Positions 19,590-28,711 of a stretch of DNA of 64,000 bases are shown here, piece by piece; positions within the stretch are counted from its first letter, which is position 1, and each line of letters opens with the position of its first letter. This stretch comes from Actinomycetes bacterium. Its GTDB lineage: Bacteria; Actinomycetota; Acidimicrobiia; Acidimicrobiales; RAAP-2. Below the pieces are notes generated by a model. That model saw only the letters and a program-made list of their open reading frames with translations. It searched no databases and had not been told where the DNA came from. The position numbers and the translations under genes are program-made. Where the stretch lies: assembly GCA_021784205.1 (NCBI GenBank), contig JAJXTB010000001.1, forward strand, positions 30,589 through 94,588. Direction: 5' to 3'.

Positions 19590-20497
19590 AGGTACTGCTC
19601 GATCGTTCGCGAGCCCAGGAGCCGGGCGTAGAGGAAGATGCCGAGCAGGGCCACGACGAGCAGGATCGCCGACAGCGACGCGCCCCCGGCGTAGTCCAGC
19701 GTGACCAGGAACTGATTCTGGATCACGGTGCCGATCATCGTGTTGGAGGTCCCGCCGAGGATCTCCTGGTTGACGTAGTCACCGAACATGGGGATGAACG
19801 TCAACAGGAAGGCGGCGAAGATGCCGGGCACGGCGAGGGGCATGATGACCTTCATGAAGCCGACCCGCTTGGTGGCGTAGAGGTCGTAGGCCGCCTCGAG
19901 CACCCGGCGGTCGATCCGCTCGAGGGCCACGTAGAGCGGCAGCGCCGTGAAGGGAAGGTAGTTGTAGGCCAAGCCCGCCATCACTGCGTAGCTCGTGCCC
20001 AAGATGTGAAAGCCCGACGGCAGCAGGTGGATGTGCTTGAGCGCCCCGAGGATCACCCCGTTGTTGGAGAGCACGAACTCCCACACGATCGTGCGGATGA
20101 CGAACGAGACGAAGAACGGCACGAGGAGCATGAGCAAGAAGAAGTTCTTGCGACGGCCGCCGTAGAAGGCGATCCAGTAGGCGATCGGAAACGAGATGAT
20201 CAGGTCGACCACCGTCGCGGCGGCCGCGAAGTACAGGCTCGTGATGAACTCCTGGTGGTAGAGGCTCATCTCACTGGAGAACTCGCCCCAGTGCCAGGCC
20301 ATCACGCACGCCCCGGTCGAGGGGCTGCACGTCTTCAGTGACAACGAAAGCATCAAGACCAGCGGCACGAGGAACAGCAGGAGGAGCCACAGGCCCGACG
20401 GCAGGCTGAGTAGGTAGGGCGCGAGCGCCCTACCTACTCGCCGAGTACGCCGTGGTGCTACGCCCCCTGCGTGATCGGGAGGAACAAGTTGTTCCAC
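19586..20497 (-). CDS. potB: Spermidine/putrescine ABC transporter permease PotB
   Basis: 303 residues, six membrane helices with the EAA loop (L-E-A-A-Y-D-L-Y-A, P-L-A-V-P-G-I) and the PotB-like F-G-D-Y-V-N segment. I use the GTG at 20495-20497 because AGGAGG lies ten bases upstream and later GTG/ATG codons would cut into the first helix. This makes potB overlap potD by 40 bases. A perfect 15-bp hairpin lies inside codons about 20-30, just past the potD stop; see the separate entry. Confidence 0.9.
   Translation of the reverse strand: MEQLVPPDHAGGVAPRRTRRVGRALAPYLLSLPSGLWLLLLFLVPLVLMLSLSLKTCSPSTGACVMAWHWGEFSSEMSLYHQEFITSLYFAAAATVVDLIISFPIAYWIAFYGGRRKNFFLLMLLVPFFVSFVIRTIVWEFVLSNNGVILGALKHIHLLPSGFHILGTSYAVMAGLAYNYLPFTALPLYVALERIDRRVLEAAYDLYATKRVGFMKVIMPLAVPGIFAAFLLTFIPMFGDYVNQEILGGTSNTMIGTVIQNQFLVTLDYAGGASLSAILLVVALLGIFLYARLLGSRTIEQYL
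20408..20439 (-). repeat. Perfect inverted repeat inside the start of potB
   Basis: Arms of 15 bp (20408-20422 and 20425-20439) with a two-base loop, about 19 bases downstream of the potD stop. The position is where many ABC operons carry a hairpin that stabilises the binding-protein message and dampens the permease genes, but here it is coding. Confidence 0.75.
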
Positions 20498-21759
20498 GCG
20501 TTGATCTCCTCCTGATTCTTAAAGGGGTAGTAGTTCTTGGACAACTTGACCCGATCGGGCGTCGGGAAGACCGACGGCGAGTCGGCGGTCACCGACGTCG
20601 CGAGGCCGATCGACGGCGCCATCGCCTTGAGCGCGGCCGCGTCCCAGCCGGTCGGGTGGATCAACTGCTGCTTGGCCGAGGGAACCGGGCAGATGTAGTC
20701 GTTGTAGTACTCCACGACCGCCTGGGTCATCGGGCTGTAGTAGAAGTCCATCAGCTTCATCGCGTCGAGTGGATTCTGGGCGTAGAGCGGAATCGCCATG
20801 TTGTCGGTCCAGAGCATGAGCCCCTCTTTGGGGACCATGAGGACGAGGTCCTTGTACTTGGAGTTCAAGTTGGCCTGGAAGATGTCGCCCGAGTAGCACT
20901 GCGAGACGACGGTGTCGCCGTTCTTGAGGTGCTGGATGTAGCTCTGGTCGTAGTACGCGGCGACCAGGCCGTCACTGCGCTGGGTCTGGAGCTTCTTGGC
21001 CGCTTTCGCCCAGTCCTTCTCGGTCGAGGAGAACGGCTCGACGCCGATGGCGAGCAAGCCCGCGCTGCCCAGCTCGAAGGGGTCCGACAGCATGCCGATC
21101 TTGCCCGCGTACTTCTTATCGAACAGGATCTGGATGCTGTCGCCGGGGTTCTTCACGTGCTTGGCGTTGTAGGCGACCGAGGTCCAGCCCGACTGCCAAG
21201 CCATCGTGTACTTGTTGCCCGGGTCCCACGACGGGCTCTTGACGAGTGGTCCCGCGTACTTATTGAAGTTCGTCATCAACTTGTGGTCCAGCGGCACGAG
21301 CCAGCCGTTCTGGATCAGGTAGCCCAGCTCGGGGTTGTTGTTGGTCATGACGACGATGTCGTAACCCGTCGACTGGCCCGCCGCGAGCGACGGACGGATC
21401 TTGGCGTAGAAGGACGCGTTGTCCTGGATGACCTCGTAGTAGTTGACCTTGATCTTCGTGGTCTGGGTGAAGTGCTGCAGCGACAAGTGCTTGCCGTTCA
21501 GGACGTCGATGTAGAGGGGCCAGTTCGCGAAGTTGACCGTGTGATGCAGCTTCTGCTTCGACCACCACTTGGCGGTACCCACGTTCTTGTTGGGCAGTGC
21601 CGTCGCACCCGCACCGCTCGAGAGCAGCAGCGACGCCCCCGCGCCGGCGCCCGCAGCCTTCATCAAGCCGCGACGCGAGAAGCGCTGCTCGGTGAGTCCA
21701 CGCCAGAACGACGGGTCGATGCCGCCGCTCTGATCAAAAACCTTGAACTCCTCTGACAT
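20458..21759 (-). CDS. potD: Polyamine-binding protein PotD
   Basis: 433 residues. The N-terminus carries a twin-arginine-like motif (S-R-R-G-L-M-K-A-A-G) followed by an Ala/Gly hydrophobic stretch, suggesting Tat export of the folded protein. The body is a type-1 periplasmic-binding-protein fold of the spermidine/putrescine group (N-F-A-N-W-P-L-Y-I-D, Y-D-I-V-V-M-T-N). The ATG is three bases after potA and has GAGGGGGA upstream. In a monoderm actinobacterium the protein must be held at the membrane; no lipobox Cys is visible, so the uncleaved signal may serve as an anchor. Confidence 0.93.
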   Translation of the reverse strand: MSEEFKVFDQSGGIDPSFWRGLTEQRFSRRGLMKAAGAGAGASLLLSSGAGATALPNKNVGTAKWWSKQKLHHTVNFANWPLYIDVLNGKHLSLQHFTQTTKIKVNYYEVIQDNASFYAKIRPSLAAGQSTGYDIVVMTNNNPELGYLIQNGWLVPLDHKLMTNFNKYAGPLVKSPSWDPGNKYTMAWQSGWTSVAYNAKHVKNPGDSIQILFDKKYAGKIGMLSDPFELGSAGLLAIGVEPFSSTEKDWAKAAKKLQTQRSDGLVAAYYDQSYIQHLKNGDTVVSQCYSGDIFQANLNSKYKDLVLMVPKEGLMLWTDNMAIPLYAQNPLDAMKLMDFYYSPMTQAVVEYYNDYICPVPSAKQQLIHPTGWDAAALKAMAPSIGLATSVTADSPSVFPTPDRVKLSKNYYPFKNQEEINAWNNLFLPITQGA

Positions 21760-21761
21760 GG

Positions 21762-22976
21762 TTAGTCCCCCTCTGTTTCATTGATTTCTACGGTTGTTGG
21801 TAGTGGTTTGACGGTGAAAGTGTGCTCGACGGGCCAGCTGAGGATGACCTCATCGCCGCTGCGCGGGGCCAGCTGGTGGCCGATGTTCTGGGCGTAGGCC
21901 GTGACTTCGACCCCGAGGTTCGTCTCGACGATGTACTGGTTGCCCACGCCGGTGAAGGTCGACACGCGTACGCGCCCGCCAATGGAGTTGTGGTCGGAGG
22001 CGACGACGGCGTCCGCCGGCAGGATGCCGATCTTCTCGGGGCGAACGCCAACCTTGACCGCCGTGCTCCCGCCGAGGTCGGGGACGTGGTCCGCGGGCAC
22101 GACGATGGTCCCGCCGCCGTCGATCGCGATGGTGGTGCGCGAACCCGAGGTTGAGACGATAGAGCCCGCGAGCAAGTTCGACGCCCCGAGGAATGACGCC
22201 ACGAACTCGGTGGTCGGGCTGTCGTAGACGTCCTTGGGCGTGCCCATCCCCTCGATGCGACCGTGCCACATGACCGCCAGGCGGTCCGACATCGTCATCG
22301 CCTCCTCCTGGTCGTGGGTGACGTAGAGGAAGGTGATGCCGACCTGGGTCTGGATGCGCTTGAGCTCGATCTGCATCTGGCGGCGAAGCTTCGCGTCGAG
22401 GGCCGACATCGGCTCGTCGAGCAGCAGCAGCTTGGGCTGGTTGACGAGCGCACGCGCCAGGGCCACGCGCTGCTGCTGGCCACCCGAGAGCTGGGACGAC
22501 TGACGCTTTTCGTAGTTGGGCAGGTCGACGATCTCGAGCATCTCGCCGACGCGCCGCTTGATCTCGTTCTTCTCGATGCGCTGGCGGCGCAGGCCGAACG
22601 CGACGTTCTCGTAGACATTGAGGTGCGGGAAGAGCGCGTAGGACTGGAAGACCGTGTTGACGTCGCGGCGATAGGGCGGCAGGTTGGTCACGTCCTGGCC
22701 GCCGAGCAGGATCCGTCCCTTGGTGGGGTCCTCGAAGCCGCCCAGCATGCGCAGCGACGTCGTCTTGCCACAACCCGACGGCCCGAGGAGGCTGAAGAAC
22801 TCCCCCGCTTCCACGCGCAGGTTCAGGTCGTCCACCGCGTTCGCGTCATTGAACGTCTTGGTGACGTTGATGAACTCGACGTCGGCGGACTCCAGATTGG
22901 CAATCCTGCCCGCTCGGCCCGGTCCCCGCGCGCCTCGCGGCTTGGACTCGGTAGCCTTCGTCGCCCCAATGCTCAT
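21762..22976 (-). CDS. potA: Spermidine/putrescine ABC transporter ATPase PotA
   Basis: 404 residues from ATG 22974-22976. Walker A is G-P-S-G-C-G-K-T-T, the signature L-S-G-G-Q-Q-Q-R and Walker B L-L-L-D-E-P. A C-terminal TOBE-type regulatory domain (about 290-400) follows. The N-terminus is about 35 residues longer than usual and basic/Ala-rich. It is the first gene of the potADBC-ald operon; a hairpin just upstream separates it from the aldehyde dehydrogenase gene. Confidence 0.95.
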   Translation of the reverse strand: MSIGATKATESKPRGARGPGRAGRIANLESADVEFINVTKTFNDANAVDDLNLRVEAGEFFSLLGPSGCGKTTSLRMLGGFEDPTKGRILLGGQDVTNLPPYRRDVNTVFQSYALFPHLNVYENVAFGLRRQRIEKNEIKRRVGEMLEIVDLPNYEKRQSSQLSGGQQQRVALARALVNQPKLLLLDEPMSALDAKLRRQMQIELKRIQTQVGITFLYVTHDQEEAMTMSDRLAVMWHGRIEGMGTPKDVYDSPTTEFVASFLGASNLLAGSIVSTSGSRTTIAIDGGGTIVVPADHVPDLGGSTAVKVGVRPEKIGILPADAVVASDHNSIGGRVRVSTFTGVGNQYIVETNLGVEVTAYAQNIGHQLAPRSGDEVILSWPVEHTFTVKPLPTTVEINETEGD

Positions 22977-23072
22977 GTACGTCCCCCCGACTGCCTTCTG
23001 CGTGGCCGAAGCCACTCCCCCCCTCGCCACGACCCCTGAGTCATGGACAAGGCCTATCACCCCAAAACCGCC

Positions 23073-23100
23073 CCGTCAGTTCAACACCGTGAACTGACGG
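23073..23100 (-). terminator. Terminator after the aminobutyraldehyde dehydrogenase gene
   Basis: Perfect 11-bp inverted repeat (23073-23083 and 23090-23100) with a six-base loop, starting at the base after the stop codon. On the minus strand it is followed by GGGCGGTTTT, so it looks like a working intrinsic terminator that isolates the pot operon. Confidence 0.8.
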
Positions 23101-24528
23101 TTACATCTCGATGTTGTGCATCACGTGCTTGATGCGCGTGTAGTCCTCGAAGCCGTAGACCGACAGGTCCTTGCCGTAACCCGAACTCTTGAAGCCGCCG
23201 TGGGGCATCTCGGCCACCAGCGGAATGTGGGTGTTGACCCAGACGCAGCCGAAGTCGAGGTCGCGCGTGAAGCGCATCGCGCGGCCGTGGTTCGCGGTCC
23301 ACACCGATGACGCCAGGCCGTAGTCGACCCCGTTCGCGTAGGCCAGGGCTTCTGCGTCGTCATTGAACTTCTGGACCGTGATGACCGGTCCGAAGATCTC
23401 GTTCTGGATCATCTCGTCGTCCTGGTGCAGCCCGGCGACCACCGTCGGCGCGACGAAGAACCCCTCGTCGCCGACCTGCGAGCCGCCCGCGGCGACCGAG
23501 GCGTGGCTCGGTACGCGCTCGAGAAAGCCCGTGACCCGCGCCAGCTGGTTGACGTTGTTGACGGGCCCGAAGAGCGCGTCGGCGTTGTCGGGCTTGCCGA
23601 TGACCGTGTGCTTGGCCTGCTCGGCCAGGGCGTCCACGAAGTCGCCGTAGACCTTGGAGGCGACGAGCACCCGGGTCGCCGCCGTGCAGTCCTGGCCGGC
23701 GTTGAAGTAGCCCGCGATCGCGATGCCCTCGACGGCCGCGGCCAGGTCCACGTCGTCAAAGACGATGACCGGTGCCTTGCCGCCGAGCTCGAGGTGCACC
23801 TTCTTGAGCGTCTTTGATGCGGTGGAGGCAACCTCCATGCCCGCGCGCACCGACCCGGTCACCGACACCATCGCCGGCACGCGGTGCTCGACGAGCGCGC
23901 GGCCGGTGTCGCGGTCACCGCAGACCACGTTGAAGACGCCTTCGGGCAGGACCTGGGCCATGAGCTCAGCCATGTAGAGCGTCGACGCGGGCGTCGAGTC
24001 GCCGGGCTTGAGCACCATGGTGTTGCCCGCCGCGAGGGCCGGCGCCCACTTCCACACCGCCATCATCATCGGGTAGTTCCACGGCGTCACCGCGCCGCAG
24101 ACCCCGATGGGCTCGCGACGGACGTAGCTCGTCATGCCCTCCATGTACTCGGTGGCGCCGCGGCCCTCGAGCAGGCGCGCGGCGCCGGCGAAGAAGCGGA
24201 TCTGGTCCAGCATCGGGGGGACCTCTTCGCTGTGGGTGAGCGAGAGGATCTTGCCCGTGTTCTCGGACTCAATGGCCACGAGCTCGTCGGCGTGCTGTTC
24301 GAGCACGTCGGCGATCTTGAGCAGCGCCAGGCTGCGCTGGGACGGCGTGGTGCGCCGCCACGACTGGAAGGCCTTCGCGGCGACGTTGACCGCATAGTCG
24401 ACGTCCGCCGCGTCAGAAACGGGCATCTCGGCGAAGGGCTGGCCCGTCGCCGGATTGAAGACTTCGGCGTACTTCGCGCTCTTCGGCGCAACGTATTCGC
24501 CCCCTATGAAATTTGCCAAACGACGCAT
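23101..24528 (-). CDS. Aldehyde dehydrogenase, gamma-aminobutyraldehyde type
   Basis: 475 residues from ATG 24526-24528, preceded by GGAGGGG. ALDH hallmarks: P-W-N-Y-P-M-M-M, E-L-G-G-K-A-P and the nucleophile in F-N-A-G-Q-D-C-T-A-A-T-R. The F-N-A-G-Q-D-C-T-A form and the I-G-G-E-Y start match the PatD/Prr group, which oxidises 4-aminobutyraldehyde to GABA. Its position between a polyamine importer and a putrescine-type aminotransferase supports this. A TTGCGC (24597-24602) / CAGAGT (24574-24579) pair with 17-base spacing is a possible promoter. Confidence 0.92.
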   Translation of the reverse strand: MRRLANFIGGEYVAPKSAKYAEVFNPATGQPFAEMPVSDAADVDYAVNVAAKAFQSWRRTTPSQRSLALLKIADVLEQHADELVAIESENTGKILSLTHSEEVPPMLDQIRFFAGAARLLEGRGATEYMEGMTSYVRREPIGVCGAVTPWNYPMMMAVWKWAPALAAGNTMVLKPGDSTPASTLYMAELMAQVLPEGVFNVVCGDRDTGRALVEHRVPAMVSVTGSVRAGMEVASTASKTLKKVHLELGGKAPVIVFDDVDLAAAVEGIAIAGYFNAGQDCTAATRVLVASKVYGDFVDALAEQAKHTVIGKPDNADALFGPVNNVNQLARVTGFLERVPSHASVAAGGSQVGDEGFFVAPTVVAGLHQDDEMIQNEIFGPVITVQKFNDDAEALAYANGVDYGLASSVWTANHGRAMRFTRDLDFGCVWVNTHIPLVAEMPHGGFKSSGYGKDLSVYGFEDYTRIKHVMHNIEM

Positions 24529-24618
24529 GCCCACCCCTCCTGAATCCAGTACTGACCACGTAACACCAGTGACACTCTGCCAGATTGTGCGACCGTGCGC
24601 AAGGTCATATGTAAGAAA

Positions 24619-24632
24619 TAAGTCATCACTTA
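24619..24632. promoter_or_regulatory. Palindrome in the dehydrogenase/lrp divergent promoter region
   Basis: TAAGT and ACTTA flank a four-base CATC. It lies between the divergent aldehyde dehydrogenase and Lrp genes and is a candidate binding site for the Lrp protein, which often binds AT-rich palindromes in its own control region. Confidence 0.5.
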
Positions 24633-24637
24633 CCACT

Positions 24638-24673
24638 TTCACGACGCATTCCGTCGTGAAGTGTGCATATACT
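24638..24673 (+). promoter_or_regulatory. lrp promoter with adjacent inverted repeat
   Basis: TATACT (24668-24673) is a good -10 for the lrp gene, with no clear -35. Where the -35 should be there is a perfect 9-bp inverted repeat, TTCACGACG (24638-24646) and CGTCGTGAA (24652-24660). This arrangement suits a regulator-controlled promoter. Confidence 0.6.
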
Positions 24674-24725
24674 GTACGTATCCGCAGTTCGAGCACTGGT
24701 TCAGTGCGAGGACCGGGAGCGACCA

Positions 24726-25262
24726 ATGCCAGCAACTTCAAAGCGACAGACGACCAAGAACGCGAGGAAGGCATCGGTCTCCGACCACGCGCGGCTCGAA
24801 GTGGTCGCCACGACGAATGGCCTGGACGACATCGATCGCCAGATCATCAGCCACCTCCAGGTGGACGGCCGGCGCGCCTACGGCGCGATCGCCGGCGAGG
24901 TCGGGCTCTCCGAAGCGGGCGTGCGCCGACGGGTCCAGCGGCTGCGCGACATGGGCGTCATGCAGATCGTGGCCATCACGGACCCGTTGCAGCTCGGCTA
25001 CGGCCGCGAGGCACTGATCGGCATCCGGGTGCACGGCGACGTGCGCCTGGTCGCCGATCGGGTCGCCGCGATCGACGAGGCCAACTACGTGGTTATGACC
25101 GCGGGCAGTTTCGACATCATCGCCGAGGTCATCGCCGTCGATGACGCGGCCCTGGTGCACCTTCTCAACGACGCCATTCGGAGCATCCCTGGGGTGACCG
25201 AAGTTGAAACCTTTCTGTATTTGAAACTTTCAAAGCAGACCTACACATGGGGGACGAAGTGA
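24726..25262 (+). CDS. Lrp/AsnC-family transcriptional regulator
   Basis: 178 residues from ATG 24726 with GGGAGCG upstream. A basic, disordered N-terminal tail of about 35 residues is followed by an AsnC-type helix-turn-helix (L-D-D-I-D-R-Q-I-I-S-H-L, then L-S-E-A-G-V-R-R-R-V) and a RAM ligand-binding domain (residues about 95-175, with V-M-T-A-G-S-F-D-I-I). It overlaps the aminotransferase gene and is divergent from the aldehyde dehydrogenase, so it probably senses a polyamine-derived or amino-acid signal and controls this module. Confidence 0.92.
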   Translation: MPATSKRQTTKNARKASVSDHARLEVVATTNGLDDIDRQIISHLQVDGRRAYGAIAGEVGLSEAGVRRRVQRLRDMGVMQIVAITDPLQLGYGREALIGIRVHGDVRLVADRVAAIDEANYVVMTAGSFDIIAEVIAVDDAALVHLLNDAIRSIPGVTEVETFLYLKLSKQTYTWGTK

Positions 25263-26680
25263 CCTTGCACGAAATCATCTCAGACGGCATCGCCGTCAAC
25301 GATCCGAAACACGAGAGCCATGCGTACTCCGAGCGTGCTCGCCGCAATCTGTGGTTGCAGATGTCGCGGATGGGCGCGTACTCGGAGTCAAACGAAGTGC
25401 CGATCATGGTGCGCGGCGAAGGAACACGGGTCTACGACGCCAACGGTGTCGAGTACTTTGACGGCCTGTCGGGCCTGTTCACCAACGCGCTCGGCCACGG
25501 CCGCGCCGACATTGCCGAGGCGGCCGCCGCGCAGATGAAGGAGCTGGCGTTCTTCCCGCTGTGGACCTACGCGCACCCCAAGGCGATCGAGCTGGCCGAG
25601 AAGCTGGCGAGCCTGGCCCCCGGCGACCTCAATCGAGTCTTCTTCACCACTGGTGGAGGCGAAGCGGTCGAGAGCGCCTGGAAGCTGGCCCGTCAGTACC
25701 ACCGCCTGCGCGGCGAGACCGACCGCTACAAGGTGATCAGCCGCGACATCGCCTACCACGGCACCACGATGGGGGCGCTCACCATCACCTCGCTAGAGGG
25801 CTACCGCAAGCAGTTCGAGCCGCTGGTCCCCGGCGCCGTCAAGGTGCCGCCGACCAACTTCTATCGGGCGACCGAGCACGCTGACGACATCGTCGCCTTC
25901 GGACTGTGGTCGGCCAACCAGATCGAAGAGGCCATCCTTCGCGAGGGGCCCGAGACGATCGCGGCAGTATTCCTCGAGCCCGTCCAGAACGCCGGCGGCT
26001 GCTTCACGCCGCCCCCGGGCTACTGGCAGCGGGTCCGCGAGATCTGTGACAAGTACGGCGTGCTGCTCGTCTCGGACGAGGTGATCTGCGCCTTCGGCCG
26101 GATCGGGACCTGGTTCGGCGGCCAGAAGTACGACTACGTGCCCGACATCATCACCGCGGCCAAGGGCATCACCGCGGGGTACGCGCCACTGGGCGCGATG
26201 ATCGTCTCGGACCGGATCGCCGAGCCGTTCCAGCACGACGACACGGCCTTCCAGCACGGCTTCACCTGGGCGGGCCACCCGCTCTCGTGCGCCGTGGCAC
26301 TCAAGAGCATCGAGATCATGGAGACCGAGCACGTCATCGAGAACGTCCAGGCGAACCAGGAGTACTTCCACGAGAGCCTGCTCGCGCTGCGCGACATTCC
26401 CATCGTCGGCGACATTCGCGGGACCGGCTACTTCTGGGGTGTCGAACTCGTCAAGGACCAGGAGACCAAGCAGGGCTGGTCGGGCGACGAAGCGGAGCGC
26501 CTACTGCGCGGCTACGTCTCACCCGAGATGTTCCGGCGCGGCCTGATCTGCCGCTCGGACGACCGGGGCGACCCGGTCGTGCAGCTCGCGCCGCCGCTCA
26601 TCTCGACGCGCGACGACATCGACTTCATGGTCGGTGTGCTCCGCGAGGTCTTCACTGGAGCGTCCCAGCGGCAGTACTAA
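25259..26680 (+). CDS. Class III PLP aminotransferase, putrescine/omega-amino acid type
   Basis: 473 residues from GTG 25259, which overlaps the lrp stop (GTGA) and has GGGGGACGAA before it. An in-frame ATG at 25247 is possible but lacks a Shine-Dalgarno. The PLP lysine is in T-A-A-K-G-I-T-A-G-Y-A-P-L-G; the phosphate loop is T-T-G-G-G-E-A-V-E-S-A. The sequence resembles SpuC-type putrescine:pyruvate aminotransferases and omega-amino acid:pyruvate aminotransferases. In this setting the likely reaction is putrescine to 4-aminobutyraldehyde, feeding the divergent dehydrogenase. Pyruvate as acceptor would explain Ald nearby. Confidence 0.9.
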   Translation: MTLHEIISDGIAVNDPKHESHAYSERARRNLWLQMSRMGAYSESNEVPIMVRGEGTRVYDANGVEYFDGLSGLFTNALGHGRADIAEAAAAQMKELAFFPLWTYAHPKAIELAEKLASLAPGDLNRVFFTTGGGEAVESAWKLARQYHRLRGETDRYKVISRDIAYHGTTMGALTITSLEGYRKQFEPLVPGAVKVPPTNFYRATEHADDIVAFGLWSANQIEEAILREGPETIAAVFLEPVQNAGGCFTPPPGYWQRVREICDKYGVLLVSDEVICAFGRIGTWFGGQKYDYVPDIITAAKGITAGYAPLGAMIVSDRIAEPFQHDDTAFQHGFTWAGHPLSCAVALKSIEIMETEHVIENVQANQEYFHESLLALRDIPIVGDIRGTGYFWGVELVKDQETKQGWSGDEAERLLRGYVSPEMFRRGLICRSDDRGDPVVQLAPPLISTRDDIDFMVGVLREVFTGASQRQY

Positions 26681-28062
26681 TGCGACCGCCAGACTCGCTC
26701 TGGTGGTCCACGATGGGTGAGGAGGTCACGGCCCGACCGGCCCTGAACGCTCACGCCGACGTGGACGTGGCCATCATCGGTGGCGGCTTCACGGGCCTAT
26801 GGACGGCCCGTGAAGCACTGCGCCGCGACCCGAGCCTGCGCGTGCTCGTCATCGAGAAGGAAGTCTGCGGCTTCGGGGCGTCGGGGCGCAACGGCGGCTG
26901 GGCGTCGGCCCTCTACCCCCAGAGCGCCGCGGCGGTGCGCGACGCCTACGGCGACGACGCCGCGACCCACCTGCGGCTCACCCTCGAGCGGGCCGTCGAG
27001 GACCTCGGCGACGCGGCCGCGGCCGACGGCATCGACGCCGACTTCGTGCGCGGCGGCACGCTGGTGTTCGCCCGTAGCGACGTGCAGATGTCACGCCTTC
27101 ATGCCGAGTTCGATGAGCTGCGCGCCGCCGGTGCGACGGACGTGCAGTGGCTCGGCGAGGACGAGGCGCGCGAGCGCGGCGCGGTCACCCACGCCCGCGG
27201 TGCGCTCTTCACGCCCCACTGCGCGCGCCTGCACCCCGCCAAGCTCGTCCGGGGCCTCGCACGCGCCGTCGAACGCGCCGGTGCGACCATCGTCGAAGAG
27301 ACGGCGGTCACCCGGATCGTGGCCGGTGACGCGTCGCGGCGCGCCACCGTGGTGACCACGAACGGCTCGGTCCACGCCACCTACGTCGTGCGCGCGACCG
27401 AGGGCTACACGCCAACACTCGCCGGCTCGCGCCGATCGGTGGTCCCGCTGTACTCGCTCATGATCGCCACCGAGCCGCTCGGCGCCGCCTTCTGGGACGA
27501 GGTCGGGTTCGCCGACTACGAGACCTTCGCCGACGGGCGACACCTGATCATCTACGGCCAGCGCACGGCCGACGACCGGATCGCCTTTGGCGGACGCGGC
27601 GCCCCGTATCACTTCGGTTCCACGGTCGAGCCGCGCTTCGACCACAGTCACAAGGTCTTCGGGCTGCTCGAGTCGACGCTGCGCGACCTGTTCCCCACCC
27701 TGGCGGGCACGGTCACGCACCGCTGGGGCGGCCCACTCGCCATGCCGCGCGACCACGCGCCGTCGGTCGTGCTCGACCGTCACACGGGCCTCGGCAGTGT
27801 CGGTGGCTACACCGGCGACGGGGTCGTGCTCAGTCGCGTCGCGGCGACCGCCATGGCCGACCTGCTCGTCGACCCCGAGACCGAGACCGACTTCACGCGC
27901 CTGCCCTTCGTCCAACACCACTCGCGGCGCTGGGAGTGCGAGCCACTGCGCTGGCTCGGCATCAACGCCGGTCTCGGGGCGGCGACCTGGGCCGACCACC
28001 ACGAGCGCCGTCACGACGCACCGAGCCGCGCGGGCGAGTGGGTCGAACGGCTGATGGGCTGA
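26680..28062 (+). CDS. FAD-dependent amine oxidase, PuuB-like (DAO family)
   Basis: 460 residues; the ATG overlaps the aminotransferase TAA (TAATG). The FAD fold V-A-I-I-G-G-G-F-T-G-L-W-T-A begins near residue 30, followed by V-I-E-K-E and the flavin loop G-F-G-A-S-G-R-N-G-G-W; the C-terminal FAD contact is G-Y-T-G-D-G-V. This is the pattern of gamma-glutamylputrescine oxidase PuuB and related enzymes. No gamma-glutamylputrescine synthetase (PuuA) is in the window, so the true substrate may be another amine or spermidine-derived compound. Confidence 0.88.
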   Translation: MRPPDSLWWSTMGEEVTARPALNAHADVDVAIIGGGFTGLWTAREALRRDPSLRVLVIEKEVCGFGASGRNGGWASALYPQSAAAVRDAYGDDAATHLRLTLERAVEDLGDAAAADGIDADFVRGGTLVFARSDVQMSRLHAEFDELRAAGATDVQWLGEDEARERGAVTHARGALFTPHCARLHPAKLVRGLARAVERAGATIVEETAVTRIVAGDASRRATVVTTNGSVHATYVVRATEGYTPTLAGSRRSVVPLYSLMIATEPLGAAFWDEVGFADYETFADGRHLIIYGQRTADDRIAFGGRGAPYHFGSTVEPRFDHSHKVFGLLESTLRDLFPTLAGTVTHRWGGPLAMPRDHAPSVVLDRHTGLGSVGGYTGDGVVLSRVAATAMADLLVDPETETDFTRLPFVQHHSRRWECEPLRWLGINAGLGAATWADHHERRHDAPSRAGEWVERLMG

Positions 28063-28063
28063 G

Positions 28064-28702
28064 TCAGCGCAGGATATTCACGGCCCGGGCGGCGACCACC
28101 GCGAACGTGACCAGCGACACGACGGACTCAGCGGCGAAGAGGGCCTTCGCGCGCGCACTCAGCGGCATGGCGTCCGCGGGGGCGAAGCTCGTCCCGTTGG
28201 CCAAGGACGTGTAGAGGTAGTCGGTGAAGTGCGGATACCAGTCCGGTGGCGCCAACTGCGGATTCTCCATCTGGGGGAACTGCAGGTCGGGCCAGGCCGT
28301 CGTGTGGCCCGCCCGGCGGTGCGGACCGCCCCGGTCGATCTCCCAGAACCACAGGCCGAAGATGACGACGTTGGTGATCCAGATCGAGACCGCCGAATAG
28401 ACCAGCTCGCGACCCTGGGTGACCGCGCTCGTGAGCAGGTGGTGCACGAGCAGGGCCATCGACATCACGTTGGCCACGCTGATCAAGGCGATGAGGACGA
28501 TGGTGACCTGACGGACGAGCGGCGACTCATTGGGGTGGCGGTGGCGGCGCAGCGACAGCGGGATCAGCGGCAGGACGATCAGCACCGGCACGAGCCAGCG
28601 CGGGCCGATCACCAGCCGGCTGGGTAGCACGACGTAGAGCACGATGCACACGACGAGCGCCAGGGATGCGGGCCAGCGTGGTTCGGGTCGGGCGTCGGTC
28701 AC
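28064..28702 (-). CDS. Multi-pass membrane protein, DUF1345-like
   Basis: 212 residues with about five hydrophobic segments. The C-terminal half has the recurrent F-W-E-I-D-R-G-G-P, D-L-Q-F-P-Q, W-x-P-x-F-x-D-Y-L-Y and A-V-V-A-A-R-A-V-N-I-L segments typical of DUF1345-type proteins, in which this region resembles the pore part of two-helix ion channels. The function is not established. It is convergent with the FAD oxidase gene (1 base apart). Confidence 0.75.
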   Translation of the reverse strand: MTDARPEPRWPASLALVVCIVLYVVLPSRLVIGPRWLVPVLIVLPLIPLSLRRHRHPNESPLVRQVTIVLIALISVANVMSMALLVHHLLTSAVTQGRELVYSAVSIWITNVVIFGLWFWEIDRGGPHRRAGHTTAWPDLQFPQMENPQLAPPDWYPHFTDYLYTSLANGTSFAPADAMPLSARAKALFAAESVVSLVTFAVVAARAVNILR

Positions 28703-28711
28703 GCCCGAAGA

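Noticed and set aside
24726..25262. Start of lrp at the upstream ATG 24663
   Set aside because: That ATG overlaps the -10 box region (24668-24673), so it would precede the transcript; ATG 24726 has a ribosome site.
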